Position numbers and translations under genes: made by a program | NCBI RefSeq assembly: GCF_015645465.1 | Contig: NZ_JADOEL010000005.1 | Location: 124,001 to 188,000, forward strand | DNA length: 64,000 nucleotides | Direction: 5' to 3' | From: Herminiimonas contaminans | GTDB lineage: Bacteria; Pseudomonadota; Gammaproteobacteria; Burkholderiales; Burkholderiaceae_D | Part shown: piece by piece, positions 44,601 through 54,380 of the stretch | Layout of the letters: each line of letters begins with the position of its first letter | Position numbering within the stretch: the stretch's first letter is position 1 | The notes under the pieces: generated by a model | The model's input: the letters and a program-made list of their open reading frames with translations, nothing else | What the model was told of the DNA's origin: nothing | The model's database searches: none

Positions 44601-47600
44601 TGCTTGTCGACCATTCGTTTATCCGCCTCAGCCTCAACTAGCGCCTTGCGTGGGCGCATGTTTATCAAAGACTCGACCAGCTCGGCGCCAGACGTGAAGC
44701 CCACCAGCTCGGCGGCCGCATCCGGGTACATGCCTTCACCGGTTGTAGCGAAAACCGCCCCGCGCCCTTCACCATATCCACGGGGCAAGCGCTTGATATA
44801 TGCCCGGCCAAACTGCTCGATCAATATTGACTTATCAAGTTTGAAAGGCGTACCGTCTGGCAGTTCGCCCTTGGTGAGCGCATCGAATGCCTTGTATTCA
44901 GGTAATGCATCCAACTCGTCATTGATTTGGACTTTTACTTTATCGCGCTCAGCATTCCACCAGGCCAGCTTTTCGCGGGCGAATTGGCGCATCAGCTTCG
45001 CTTGTAGATCCTCCTTTGCCCGGGCGGTTGCCGCCTCGATGCTACCCCGGTAGGCATCAAATTCCTCATTCGTCATGCCCGCCTCTTGCGCAGTTACAAA
45101 CAAGGCCGACAAGTCGAGGTCATGCTTGGCAGCTTCGATTTCGGCATCGGATGCATAGATGCGATCAAATACACCGCGCACTTCGTCCGATAGCGAGACA
45201 TTCAGGTCAGTCAGTGACCGGTAAATCATTGTGAGCCACGCCTTAAAGCGCTGGAACATTGCGCGCAGCTCGGCAGACGGCGCTTTGCCCTCCCGCAAAT
45301 ACGCTTCGTTCGCTCGTGCGAACAGTTCATGCTGCTCTATGCCGATTTGCTCGCGTGACTCAACATCCAGAAACTTCAAAATTCCGGCGTAATCAGATTT
45401 CAATTGCTCCGATGCAGTCGGGTCAGTTGCAAGGTCGCCCATGACTTCCAGCCAGAAGTGACCGGTTTCATGCAGGAATGTAGACAGGTCAGAGTTTTCC
45501 AGCAGTGCGATATTGAATTTACGATCTTTGCCAAACTGAATGTAACCCCGATTCTTATCGGTACCTTGACGCAAAATGGACGGATTAGCAGGGTCAAAGT
45601 CTCCATTGTTGCTGGTGGCAGATTTGATCTGATTCGACTCGAAAGCAACGAACACATCAGACTCAGGGTCTTTTCCAGTAGTAAGACTGTCATAGCTATC
45701 TCGAACGTTCCGGATAATAACGCCATCGTACCCATCTGCTTTTGCTTGCTTAACGAAATCATTCTTGTTGATGCTTACCTGCGCCTCTCTCCAATGTTTT
45801 CCGGCGGCATCCACTTCCAAAGGGTTCTTGATTGACACGTATGTCGGTATTACTGCAGGTACGGCAACTTGATAATCCCAAGCGCGACTATCGTCCGCAT
45901 ATGTTTCAGCAACTTTTTTCGATGATGTAAAGAAAAATGCGCGTTCATCAGCCGCCGCCCGTTTGGACTCCGGCGTGTTTCCGAATTTCAACATTCGATC
46001 TTTCATCGTCGCAAAAATACCGTCCTCATCTACAAATCTGGCATCAGGGCTGCCGTGGTAAACGATAAGCGGCTTGCCATCGGCATCGACTACCTTGCTA
46101 TCGCCAAACCATTTTTTAAACGGTGCAGTCTCCGTGGCTATTGCGCCCTGGTCATAGACATTCCCAACGGCTGCGACCATCGCTTCCCGAATCTCGGTAT
46201 TTGTGGCGGTGTGAATATCCACGCCAATGCTGTGCAGGTATTCACCCAGGCTATTCAGGTCGCGGCGCAGTGCCTGTAGATCGTCGTTAGCATTCGCGCT
46301 TGAATAGATGGGCTGCCCGCCAATCTCCTGCTGGATAGCGTCCAGAATGTCATCAACCGGATACCCGGCTTCTCGCGCCAGCGCTGCTGCCTCATCAACA
46401 CCACGGCCAGTAATCTGCGCCAGGTTACGCATGAATGGCGCTTTGTCAGTATCGACCTCCATCTGGCGCAGCTCGCCGCCGGCGTCGTTGATCCCACCAA
46501 TGGAGCGCAAGAAGTCGATTAGCCCTTGCCCGTTAACGTCAGTCTCAGTCGGTACTTCACCGGCGCGCAGGCGATCAAGCAACGGGTCAATCTGAATGTC
46601 GGAGTCACCCAAGCGCGTGAGGATGTCAGCCATTGGACGAATTACTTGCAGCCCGTAGCGCTCATGCAGTGCCAGCGGATCCAGCCCGCCACGTTCAGAA
46701 AGGTTCCCCATCGTGCGAGCGTACAAATTCGCATAAGTCTCAGCTGTACTGCGCTCCAACCCGCTGGCAATCAGTTGACCGACAATATCCTGCTGCATCG
46801 TTGCGATTGCTGGCGACCCCGTTTGTGGTGTAGCCAGTGACTCGATGATGTCGCGCATGTCTTCCGGCTGGTTCTTTGCGTACAGATCAGCTTCCCGGGC
46901 GGTCATTTCGCCTTGGTTGAAACGGATGTCCTGCATCAAGCCGTCGAAATGGGGCGTTTTGGCCGCACTTGTAATAAAGTCCGCCAGCGGAATAACAACA
47001 TCGCCACCGGTTGCCAATGCTTCGGCGTAGTTCTTTGCACCCATCTCTGCCGCTGCCAACTCTGGCGGAATATTGACCGATTGAAAATATTGATTCAACT
47101 GTTCAGCCGGGATGAATATATTTTCCATCGCGCCGTTTGCTGTGTGCTTTGCTATGAAGTCGCGCACCCGTTCAGGCGCACGTTCAAATGTCTTTGATTC
47201 CACGACGCCATCCCGTAAAGCGGTCAGGATGTCGACGGAACGCTGCTCGCGCGAACCATTGGCCAGGCGGTCTGCTGACTTTGCAATCGCCGCTTGGCCT
47301 CCGCTGGCCACAAGTGTTGCGATCAGTGTCTGTGCTGCAGCGGATGGCCGCTCTTGCAGGTAATTCGCAAACGGCTTATTTGGATTCAGGACAGCCCATT
47401 CGTTCAGGTCTTGCAGAATCGTTGCGACCTGCTCGCCTGGTACCTCAGTCATCACTTGATTGATGGCAGTCTTGAACACGCTCGACTTCAAACCGATGTC
47501 ACGCAGCAGGAAGGCCGCCGGCAAGCGTTCGGTCGCAAACTCAATAGCCGCTTGTGAGGCTCCGTAATTCAACGACGTGCCTACGGATTTCCCTTTGTCT

Positions 47601-48298
47601 CGCGCCTCACCATATGCCTGGCCACCTGTCTGCCCTGCCATCGCGTACAGCATCGGGGCTGGATTGCCAGATAAGACCGCAGCCGGGGCTGTCAGCAGGC
47701 TTGTACCAAGCGATTGGAAGCCCGATAGCGCCGACTTTTGAATAAAGCCCATGCCAGCCTGGTCGCCGCGCCACGCATCGCCAACGGCCTTGGAAACCTT
47801 GCGCTGGCCGGACGCCAAACCGGAAAGATAAGCAAACATGTTCGTGTCAGGGGATTCGCCGACGAGAGGCGAAATCGCTGACGCAGTTATGTCGGCACCG
47901 GCTTGCAGCACACCATAAAACCCTTCGTTAAAAGTAGGAAGGCCAGACGCAAACGAGCGCAGCGAATTTGCCCCGAAATTCATCGTGTCTTCCAGCGCCG
48001 AGATAGTTTTTACATCATCCTTTGCAAGTGCGGCCGTATTTGGATCAGAAAGCAATGCAGATGTCGAAGGATACTTTTCCGCAAGAGTCTTATAGTCGAT
48101 GTCCTGCAGCGCAACTTGTCGCTCAAGGCTGGACTGGTCGAGCCGTGCCGCTTCCAGCGGAACACCGGCTTTCGCCGCCAGCCGTTGCAGCTTTGCTTCC
48201 ACATCTGGATTTTTATCAGCAGCCGCTTGAAATGCGCCTTGCAAAGTTTGTTGAGTGTCAGCCTGGACTAAAGGCAGGTATGGGTTATCGTTTGGCAT
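41645..48298 (-). CDS. Giant polyvalent ejection protein with ADP-ribosyltransferase-like and metallopeptidase-like parts
   Basis: A 2217-residue protein starting at the ATG overlapping the previous stop (ATGA; a TTG lies one codon upstream). Residues 100-350 are Ala/Gly-rich and weakly hydrophobic, like membrane-active ejection proteins. Around 725-900 is an ART-PolyVal-like domain: PFKKWFGDSKVVD, LIVYHGSPD and FFFTSSKKVAETYADD. Near 940-950 FLHETGHFWLEVM carries an HExxH zinc motif with a later EQHELFARANEAYL, as in polyvalent-protein peptidases. Residues 1100-1500 are long charged helices, and the C-terminal part (FYSYFSSTWNLTVESAKR) resembles the LPD38-type domain. It is probably packaged and injected with the DNA. 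Confidence 0.85.
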   Translation of the reverse strand: MPNDNPYLPLVQADTQQTLQGAFQAAADKNPDVEAKLQRLAAKAGVPLEAARLDQSSLERQVALQDIDYKTLAEKYPSTSALLSDPNTAALAKDDVKTISALEDTMNFGANSLRSFASGLPTFNEGFYGVLQAGADITASAISPLVGESPDTNMFAYLSGLASGQRKVSKAVGDAWRGDQAGMGFIQKSALSGFQSLGTSLLTAPAAVLSGNPAPMLYAMAGQTGGQAYGEARDKGKSVGTSLNYGASQAAIEFATERLPAAFLLRDIGLKSSVFKTAINQVMTEVPGEQVATILQDLNEWAVLNPNKPFANYLQERPSAAAQTLIATLVASGGQAAIAKSADRLANGSREQRSVDILTALRDGVVESKTFERAPERVRDFIAKHTANGAMENIFIPAEQLNQYFQSVNIPPELAAAEMGAKNYAEALATGGDVVIPLADFITSAAKTPHFDGLMQDIRFNQGEMTAREADLYAKNQPEDMRDIIESLATPQTGSPAIATMQQDIVGQLIASGLERSTAETYANLYARTMGNLSERGGLDPLALHERYGLQVIRPMADILTRLGDSDIQIDPLLDRLRAGEVPTETDVNGQGLIDFLRSIGGINDAGGELRQMEVDTDKAPFMRNLAQITGRGVDEAAALAREAGYPVDDILDAIQQEIGGQPIYSSANANDDLQALRRDLNSLGEYLHSIGVDIHTATNTEIREAMVAAVGNVYDQGAIATETAPFKKWFGDSKVVDADGKPLIVYHGSPDARFVDEDGIFATMKDRMLKFGNTPESKRAAADERAFFFTSSKKVAETYADDSRAWDYQVAVPAVIPTYVSIKNPLEVDAAGKHWREAQVSINKNDFVKQAKADGYDGVIIRNVRDSYDSLTTGKDPESDVFVAFESNQIKSATSNNGDFDPANPSILRQGTDKNRGYIQFGKDRKFNIALLENSDLSTFLHETGHFWLEVMGDLATDPTASEQLKSDYAGILKFLDVESREQIGIEQHELFARANEAYLREGKAPSAELRAMFQRFKAWLTMIYRSLTDLNVSLSDEVRGVFDRIYASDAEIEAAKHDLDLSALFVTAQEAGMTNEEFDAYRGSIEAATARAKEDLQAKLMRQFAREKLAWWNAERDKVKVQINDELDALPEYKAFDALTKGELPDGTPFKLDKSILIEQFGRAYIKRLPRGYGEGRGAVFATTGEGMYPDAAAELVGFTSGAELVESLINMRPRKALVEAEADKRMVDKHGDMMIDGTLADEAIESLHNDEQANILRLELQALRKKQIEVEPFVKVERNKAKSNSDFEARERAYERRWMEAEKNLVVEMERGISNERISELKAEIKQIKDEAREAKRAARAATETPPVSAFRNAARGLIGQTAVRDINPHAYLLAERKAGKAAFKAMAAGDAMEAAIQKQRELLNHYLYREATAAREATDEIYSYARKFLKGKARTKFGKAGATYLEQIDDLLDQYEFADVSKTDIVRREKLLNFISEKLENGESVQIPDSVLLDAERRNYKTLAFDQLLAVRDAIANIEHLVNLKTKLLTDKAKRELADVVAEGVESIVDNAKGEKRAPIGTRTWLDSAREMRDGYFVAHRKLSSLFGEMDGFKTEGFMWRTFMAPINEAGNRKAVLTEEATQKLSALYDLLRKPGIGNKIKGLGLLSKDYYPSLGMSMSKSDILSLALNYGNDGNRQRIRDGYNWTDQQVLAALDKLQPHEWQFVEGMWKLIDSYWPEISAQDKRVNGVAPEKVQASGFVLPSGRRIEGGYYPIKYDERHSVRSYTDRAKEEADRIMRGAVARPGVDTGFTEGRAGKIINRKIKLDLGVGLQHIDTVLQTLTHREVLIDLNKILGSSKLNGAILDYYGIETYKAISDAIVDVAAGEVGARDSVERSMSWLRSGVTVAAMGWKVSTALMQPLGFTQSTVKIGAKWMGRGISRYIGDALHMENATKFVYERSDMMRLRTKTQNREIAEIRNQISAGGLKSDIESTYFYMIVKMQAVVDIPTWLGAYERYMSETNNDEPRAIALADQAVIDAQGGGQVKDLASVQRGGPLKKMWTTFYSYFSSTWNLTVESAKRTDFRKVDDVGRFAVDMMLLYTIPTVLSGALKEAMGKGDDDDDEWYAWLAKEQLSYMTGTLIGVRELSGAIQGMFGYSGPAGARFFAEASKLVKQVGQGEADAAFIKAANNTAGILFHYPAGMLQNLVDGFIAMKEGKTQNPAALAFGAPRE

Positions 48299-50418
48299 CA
48301 ATTCACCTGAAGATTATTTTTGCGACGATACATATCAAGGATCATCGCTTCGGTTACTGGTCGCTTCGTTGCAGTGAGCGCAGCCACAATTTGGGCGCGA
48401 TCTGCATCCGGAACGACAATGGTGTCGGTCGACTTCACGTTAAATTTCGGCGTGGAATTGGTGCCGAACCAGGTGCCTTTTATCGTCACATTGGTAAAAA
48501 TGCCTGCAGTGACCTTTTCAACTTCGGCAGCGGTGAGCTTGCCGCCTTTGACCGATTCAGCCTGCGAGATGGCATCCTGTTGCGCGCGCATGGCACGACC
48601 AACCCGAGCGGCATCCGAGTCCGCTGAAGTGCTTGGTTTTGGTGTTGGGTCAATACCGGCTTGAGTAAGGTATGAATTCAGAATCTGTGTCGCGCTTCGC
48701 GTCGCTGTTGTGCTTTCCGATTTTCCGGTTCGGATATTTTCCTGCTCGGTCACCAGCTGCTTGAACTCGGCATCACCCAGCTTGCCCTTGAGTGCGTACA
48801 AATTCACCGATTTCAAAAGATCATCGTCGCGACGCAGGTCGTAATAAACGCCCCAATCGGTCGCTACAGCCTGCCCTTTCGCCCGCGTGTTTGCGTAGGC
48901 TTGCAGGTTATCTATCTTGTCACCGGGCAGCGCAGCTCGCATGTCGGCCGGCAGCCCGTTGTAGTTCCCGCCGTTTTGGTCGAGCAATTTATAGGCCTGG
49001 CCAACCAGGTCATCAGCGGCATCTTTTTCAGACTTCCTAGTCGCGTCATAGCGCTGAGTAACAGCGTCGACTGCTAGTTTTATGTAAGCTGGATCTTTCC
49101 CGGCCATTGCCGCGCGGGTCTGGTTTTGCAGCTCGACCAGGGTTACTTTAGGCACACCGGTACCGGCCGAGTATTGGCTTGCAATCGCTGGCACGTACTT
49201 TTGCGTTTCCTTCGGCATGAAGTCCATCCAGGAGCGTACCGGCACTGCCGGGTCATTCTTGTTCAGTGCAACCGACTTATCGGCTTTCTTGATCGCAGCA
49301 TCAAGCGCCCCGGGACCGGCGTTGTATGCAGCCAATGCTTTATTCAAGTCACCGCCGTACTCTTTCAGCATGGCCTTCAAATAATCCTTGCCTACGCGGG
49401 TGCGCTCGGCATCGCTGCCATCCTTTGCAGGCGTTACGCCGTAGCCCGGATCAAGGTTGGTACCTGGCATAACCTGCATCTTGCCCTGTGCGCCTTTGGG
49501 CGAGGTTATGAGGTTGCCTTTGCTATCCCGTTCCCGATTTCCGGATTCTTGACCAGCAACTAGACCAACAAGTCGATCAAAATCAGTAGGCGCCATCTTC
49601 GGTACGTTCTCGCCGATAATCTTTTCAGCAGTCAGCAGCGCATCGTTTGTTTTGATTTCTTTTGTAATAGCCCCTTTGTATTTCAGGATGTCGTTAGCTT
49701 CCATACTCGCGCTATTCTTCTTCAGGTAATCTTCGGCATATCGAAGATTTCCCTCTTGAATTGAAAGCGCAAGCACACCGCTATGAATTTTTGAAACTTT
49801 GTCTTGCACTGCTGCTGTTATGGCATCGGCGGGAAGCCCTTCACGCATACCTTGAGCTCGCAACGAATCAGTAACCGTCGCAATAGATTTGTTCACAAGG
49901 TCAGGGTTCTGCCAATTCTGGAACGCGGCTTCGGATTCAAGAGTGACAGTGGCATTCGTGACGGTCTTACCGTACTCACTGATTTGTTGATTCTCATGGC
50001 GCTGCAATCCAGCCTTGAATTCAAGCTGTGAATCAATTAAACGCTGGCGAAACTTCGCCTTTTGGCGCTCATTGACCAGTCCGGATTCAATTTCGCTTCC
50101 GACAGTCCCGAACCTTTGAAGGTAGTCGTCTGACATGGACATGCCATTGTCGCGTGGCTTCATCACGTCACGGCCTTTGACATTGGCAAAGCCGCTTTCC
50201 GGTGACAGCGTCAAATCGAGTTGCTTCTCGCGCAGTTGATTGTAGGCATCCTGGACGCGCAAGTTATCGGCATCGTCTTGCGCCGCTTTGTATATGTCGA
50301 CAGACCGACCTACCGCATCGGCTATCTGCCCTCCGAATGCGGCGGCAGGCGCAGCAGTCTGCTGAACTACTGGCGCAGCGATAGCATCGACTTGTGAGGT
50401 ATAAGTAGGAACGCGCAT
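48298..50418 (-). CDS. Internal virion lytic transglycosylase
   Basis: A 706-residue ejection protein with an SLT (goose-lysozyme-like) domain in its middle. The catalytic Glu291 is in GLVAGQESGNR, followed by SPKGAQGKMQVMPGT (307-320) and LAAYNAGPGALD (362-373), the standard transglycosylase motifs. Flanking parts are helical. It is expected to open the peptidoglycan locally during DNA entry, like T7 gp16. It is linked by TAATG to the gp14-like gene before it and by ATGA to the polyvalent gene after it. Confidence 0.92.
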   Translation of the reverse strand: MRVPTYTSQVDAIAAPVVQQTAAPAAAFGGQIADAVGRSVDIYKAAQDDADNLRVQDAYNQLREKQLDLTLSPESGFANVKGRDVMKPRDNGMSMSDDYLQRFGTVGSEIESGLVNERQKAKFRQRLIDSQLEFKAGLQRHENQQISEYGKTVTNATVTLESEAAFQNWQNPDLVNKSIATVTDSLRAQGMREGLPADAITAAVQDKVSKIHSGVLALSIQEGNLRYAEDYLKKNSASMEANDILKYKGAITKEIKTNDALLTAEKIIGENVPKMAPTDFDRLVGLVAGQESGNRERDSKGNLITSPKGAQGKMQVMPGTNLDPGYGVTPAKDGSDAERTRVGKDYLKAMLKEYGGDLNKALAAYNAGPGALDAAIKKADKSVALNKNDPAVPVRSWMDFMPKETQKYVPAIASQYSAGTGVPKVTLVELQNQTRAAMAGKDPAYIKLAVDAVTQRYDATRKSEKDAADDLVGQAYKLLDQNGGNYNGLPADMRAALPGDKIDNLQAYANTRAKGQAVATDWGVYYDLRRDDDLLKSVNLYALKGKLGDAEFKQLVTEQENIRTGKSESTTATRSATQILNSYLTQAGIDPTPKPSTSADSDAARVGRAMRAQQDAISQAESVKGGKLTAAEVEKVTAGIFTNVTIKGTWFGTNSTPKFNVKSTDTIVVPDADRAQIVAALTATKRPVTEAMILDMYRRKNNLQVN

Positions 50419-50897
50419 TACTTCTTCTCATCCATTGTTGAAATCTTGTAGGAGGAATAAGCCTTAGAGCCGGTAGTCAGCAATGTTGAAAAAGCATTGT
50501 TCCGGCTACCGATTGCCGCAGCGTTGCTATCTGCAAGCGCATTCGCGCCTTGCAATTTCAAGCCATATGCCTGTTTCGATGCATTACTGCGGATGGTCAT
50601 CGCATCAAACTCTCCAAGACCGGCCGTGTCGGACAACAATTGCAGGCCAGTTCCGGATGATGCATCCATGCCATTTGCTGCTAACGCGGCGTTCTGCTGT
50701 GCTAGAACTGCTCGAGTTTTGTTGCGTTGCTGCTGCTCTTCTACGGCACCACGATCAATTGCGTCCTTCGCGGCATATTCTGCCGATTGAGCATTGTTCC
50801 TACCGACAGCCTCTTGGTAATCTGCTTGATCCATGGACGACTTCATGGCCAAGCCACCAGCAGCGACCGCCAATAAAACTAAGGGAGGTGCGCACAT
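50418..50897 (-). CDS. Internal virion protein (T7 gp14-like)
   Basis: A 159-residue Ala/Gln/Ser-rich protein with a hydrophobic start (PLVLLAVAAGGLAMK) and a long helical segment (EEQQQRNKTRAVLAQQNAALAA). This composition and its place just before the transglycosylase gene match the small internal core protein that forms the outer membrane channel during ejection. Sequence conservation in the family is low. Confidence 0.75.
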   Translation of the reverse strand: MCAPPLVLLAVAAGGLAMKSSMDQADYQEAVGRNNAQSAEYAAKDAIDRGAVEEQQQRNKTRAVLAQQNAALAANGMDASSGTGLQLLSDTAGLGEFDAMTIRSNASKQAYGLKLQGANALADSNAAAIGSRNNAFSTLLTTGSKAYSSYKISTMDEKK

Positions 50898-50899
50898 TT

Positions 50900-51358
50900 T
50901 TATTTCTCCATTTCAAAGGGGTGAAACATCATTCGATAAGCCCCATACTTTTCCGGCGGGTGGATCGTGAAGCCAAGCCAGTTCAGCCATTCGATGGCTT
51001 TGGCATTGCGCGCATCCACGTAATTTACTAAGTGAGGGTATCGGTCAAGCATGACGCTCACCATCTTGCGATTGCGACGCAGAAATGGCTTTGCGTGTTG
51101 CTCGATCAAGTCAGTACCGATCATCCAAGGGTAGCCAGTCAGAGACATGAAGGACGCGCCCTGCACTCCAAAGATGCAGGCGACTTCATCGTCCACCAGG
51201 CCAGCCCACGCCATCTCAGCGCGTTCAACACACTCAGGCAAAAGCAGCTCTACATCCCTGCCGGCGGAAGCCATCACTTCGTTTCTGTCGGCCTGCCGAA
51301 TGTTCGGCGCCATCGCCGCCACGTGCGCCAAGGTAGCTGGCTCAATTGAATATTTCAT
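50900..51358 (-). CDS. T7 gp13-like (DUF2833) acyltransferase-fold phage protein
   Basis: A 152-residue protein with the gp13/DUF2833 pattern: MAPNIRQADRNEV, AWAGLVDDEVACIFGVQGAS and ARNAKAIEWLNWLGFTIHPP. The fold is related to GNAT acetyltransferases, but gp13 acts in virion assembly of the internal core. It sits in the expected position between the nozzle and the gp14-like gene. Confidence 0.85.
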   Translation of the reverse strand: MKYSIEPATLAHVAAMAPNIRQADRNEVMASAGRDVELLLPECVERAEMAWAGLVDDEVACIFGVQGASFMSLTGYPWMIGTDLIEQHAKPFLRRNRKMVSVMLDRYPHLVNYVDARNAKAIEWLNWLGFTIHPPEKYGAYRMMFHPFEMEK

Positions 51359-53781
51359 CAGACGCCGCCTACCGTTACATCAGGGATGATCGCCAAGATG
51401 GTCGCCGGCAGCGGATCGTTTTGACGAATCAAAACAGTTCCCTCTTTCGACCAGCTTGTCGACATCAAACCCTCATACATGCCGGTTGCACTTTTCACCG
51501 GCTCGTCATAGTTTTCTTCTTCACGCTGCATAAACTCCCACAAGCTGTCAGCGTCTTCTCCGTACATCAAACCACGCGTATCCTCGACCACCATCCTTAC
51601 CGCGTTGATCAGTTTCTTCTTGTCCAGAAGCGTTTCTTGACTTGGTACGGACAAACTCAAAGTCTCTACTTCGGCCTCGATGGGCAAGCCGACATGCACG
51701 ACAACCCCGGCATATTGAAGCTCTACTGAACCGCCAGACACGGTCAATTGTGGATGCACATTTCCATCGGCGAGGACACTGCATGTCTTACCCTCCAAAT
51801 GTGATAACCCGCTGAATTGCTTGCGCGCCAGCCCCCAGGTAACCGTGGCTAAGTCGCGCAGTGATTCTGGAATGTCCCGATTGGCCTGCGCCTTCACATG
51901 CTTTGCATCGGTGAATTCAATGACCTTCAAACGGATAATTTGAGTGCCGACAGGAAAGTGAATCTCAGTGTCTATGCTGTCTGCAGTGAACGAATCAACT
52001 GAAGCAGAAACGACAAAAATGTCGTCGCTGTATTTCCAGGTGGTGCCGCCTGTGATGGTCATGGTCGTGTTCTGCGCATTCCGTCCGTCATAGGTCAGAC
52101 CGGAATCAACGAAGAAGTAATCCAGCGGCGAATTGAACATGCGGGTGTTTGCACGCTCGATGTAGCGCTTTTGAACTCCGTTGATAGTCCGCTTGATAAC
52201 AGCATAGACAACGTCTTCGCCGCCCTCGGAAATGCATGCGATCGATTCGAATTTTCCGTCGGTGTCGTGGCGATGCCAGCCCACTACCTGCTGCTCTTTC
52301 AGATAGGTCATGCCCAACAGCACCCCGTCCGACCGGACACACCAAACGACCTGATGCGGCACCTGCTGGAAGCACCATTCAGTAATTGTGTGTTTCGCAA
52401 ATAGATGGGACGCCAGCTGCGTCAAATCTTGGCCACCGTAACTATCTGATGCAAAGTCAAACGCCATCTCGCGGATGGTCTTACCTTTTTCCTGCACGTA
52501 AATTGCTGTATTGCCGACGATAAGCGGCGGGATCCAGGATGCGCCTCGATAGCTTTGTGGCTTCACCGCAACCGTGGCCGGCGCAATTACATCACTCTGG
52601 CCAGTAGTTACGATCCATTCCGAACCAGACGTCAGGATTGCCAGCTTATCCAATGGCAGCAAGTGCCGGACGGCATTCACCTGGCGCCCCGGTATCGGGA
52701 AGGTGATTGAATCGTCATCCACAAGCGGCTGACTGGTGCCGAAGTCCGGATAATTCCCGATGCGCGACAACCAATTACGCTGCGGCTGCGCTGGCGTACC
52801 GGCAAAAACCTGACGATTCTGGAAATATGCCACTGCACCCGGGAAGCCCTGATCGCCTCCCCAGGCCGAAAAAGCCCACTTGTACGTCGCGCCAGCGGCA
52901 CCAACTGCACCATCCGGAATACGGGATACAACCGTTGCCGTTACATGCTGCGCATCGGTGAATCCAGTTATGCGAGCGACGCCAAAGCCGGGATGCAGGA
53001 AGCGCCAAACCACACCGCCGTCCGACCAGTCGTCGGCGTCGTGCGTAGGTCGTAGTGATGCTGTGGTGCCGGCAGCGACCGCAAGATAGTATTTCCCATC
53101 CGACCGTCGAATATCATTTGCCCCGACCGATTTGCCTGCTTCCCAAGGCGTCCCGTAATCTTTTTGTTCAATATAGAAATCGGTTCCGACCAAATCAGCA
53201 TTAAACAATGCTGTGGTCGCTGTTAGCGTAACGTTGCCGGTGGCAGCAGATGAATAGACGGTCTTGGCCAAGTCGACGTTGACATCACGGAATGGCCCAT
53301 TGGTGTTTTTAAACCCTGTCACAGTCCATGCCGTATGCCCGGTACGTGAAATCTGGCGCGGTTGAAATTCCTGATGTACCACCGTTAATACATCGGCGGA
53401 TTGTGTCCAGTTGAGCAGGGCAAGGTCTGACAGTTCGCGCAAGTCGTTCGACTCGTACGGTGTTGCCACTGTATAGATCGTGCCTGGCTCACTTTCAATG
53501 AAGCCGCCATCTTTGATAAATTGCAGCGTCAGATGACCGAACGAAAGAATATAGGTCTGCTGTGTCGAGAATTCAAAAGGCACCAGGCGCGTGTAGAAGT
53601 CTGAGTCTTCGACCTCGCCGACAAACCGATAGCCCGCACGGTTAGTCACGCCACCATACTGCTGCACGATGAAATTGCGGCATGTCTTAAGACTGATGCC
53701 ATAACGCGCAAGGTCGACGCGACCATATAACGATGGCGCTAACTCACCGCCGGTAAGCGAAGGCTGGATAATGCTTGTCAT
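51358..53781 (-). CDS. Tail nozzle protein (tail tubular protein B-like)
   Basis: An 807-residue structural protein. The start IIQPSLTGGELAPSLYGRVD and LKTCRNFIVQQYGGVTNRAG is the usual opening of podovirus nozzle proteins; the rest is beta-rich with a central RNWLSRIGNYPDF and GSEWIVTTGQSD typical of the family. It lies directly after the gp11-like tail tube gene, overlapping by TAATG. Confidence 0.9.
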   Translation of the reverse strand: MTSIIQPSLTGGELAPSLYGRVDLARYGISLKTCRNFIVQQYGGVTNRAGYRFVGEVEDSDFYTRLVPFEFSTQQTYILSFGHLTLQFIKDGGFIESEPGTIYTVATPYESNDLRELSDLALLNWTQSADVLTVVHQEFQPRQISRTGHTAWTVTGFKNTNGPFRDVNVDLAKTVYSSAATGNVTLTATTALFNADLVGTDFYIEQKDYGTPWEAGKSVGANDIRRSDGKYYLAVAAGTTASLRPTHDADDWSDGGVVWRFLHPGFGVARITGFTDAQHVTATVVSRIPDGAVGAAGATYKWAFSAWGGDQGFPGAVAYFQNRQVFAGTPAQPQRNWLSRIGNYPDFGTSQPLVDDDSITFPIPGRQVNAVRHLLPLDKLAILTSGSEWIVTTGQSDVIAPATVAVKPQSYRGASWIPPLIVGNTAIYVQEKGKTIREMAFDFASDSYGGQDLTQLASHLFAKHTITEWCFQQVPHQVVWCVRSDGVLLGMTYLKEQQVVGWHRHDTDGKFESIACISEGGEDVVYAVIKRTINGVQKRYIERANTRMFNSPLDYFFVDSGLTYDGRNAQNTTMTITGGTTWKYSDDIFVVSASVDSFTADSIDTEIHFPVGTQIIRLKVIEFTDAKHVKAQANRDIPESLRDLATVTWGLARKQFSGLSHLEGKTCSVLADGNVHPQLTVSGGSVELQYAGVVVHVGLPIEAEVETLSLSVPSQETLLDKKKLINAVRMVVEDTRGLMYGEDADSLWEFMQREEENYDEPVKSATGMYEGLMSTSWSKEGTVLIRQNDPLPATILAIIPDVTVGGV

Positions 53782-54380
53782 TAGCCCCGCCCTCTGATGA
53801 ATTCAGATTCCGGCTCTTGACCTTCCTGCCCTTCATTCATTGAAGTTGTGCCGGCTATTGCAATTTCATATTGATACATTTGTACGGCCGTCTTCGCCAA
53901 AGAGGCCAATGCAGATAAAGGCAGCGCTATTTCACCGGCAAGTTTCCATGCAACCGCACTTGCAAATTGCGGCGAGAACAAATTCGGGTCGGTTACGCGA
54001 CGGGTATAAACCAACTCAGCAAGCGACTGGTCTGTGTACAAAACCTTCGCCTCACCCTCGACCGACAATTCGAACTCGATACGGTGCTTTGCGTCGGGCT
54101 CACGCATGCCTACCACGGTCAAGTGGCGAGCCTTCAGGCAATCGGACGGCACGGCATATTTGAATGCCCAATTCTTTGGAGGATTTCCAAGGTTGGATAA
54201 CTGCTGTCGCTTGGTTGCGAAGTTCCAGTCGTAGTCCGTCAGAACCAGGTCGCGGCAGGGCTCATAGAACAGCTTGCAATTGCTCGCCTGCTGTGAACGC
54301 TCATCAAGACTTGCGATATAACGAGAAATCGCAACACGTCCCAGCGCCATATTGCATATGGTGACTTCTGAACTGGCCAT
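53781..54380 (-). CDS. Tail tubular protein A-like (gp11) adaptor
   Basis: A 199-residue helical adaptor between portal and nozzle. The pattern ICNMALGRVAISRYIASLDE, CKLFYEPCRDLVLTDYDWNFA and WAFKYAVPSDCLKARHL matches podovirus gp11-like tail tube proteins. It overlaps its neighbours by TAATG at both ends. Confidence 0.9.
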   Translation of the reverse strand: MASSEVTICNMALGRVAISRYIASLDERSQQASNCKLFYEPCRDLVLTDYDWNFATKRQQLSNLGNPPKNWAFKYAVPSDCLKARHLTVVGMREPDAKHRIEFELSVEGEAKVLYTDQSLAELVYTRRVTDPNLFSPQFASAVAWKLAGEIALPLSALASLAKTAVQMYQYEIAIAGTTSMNEGQEGQEPESEFIRGRG

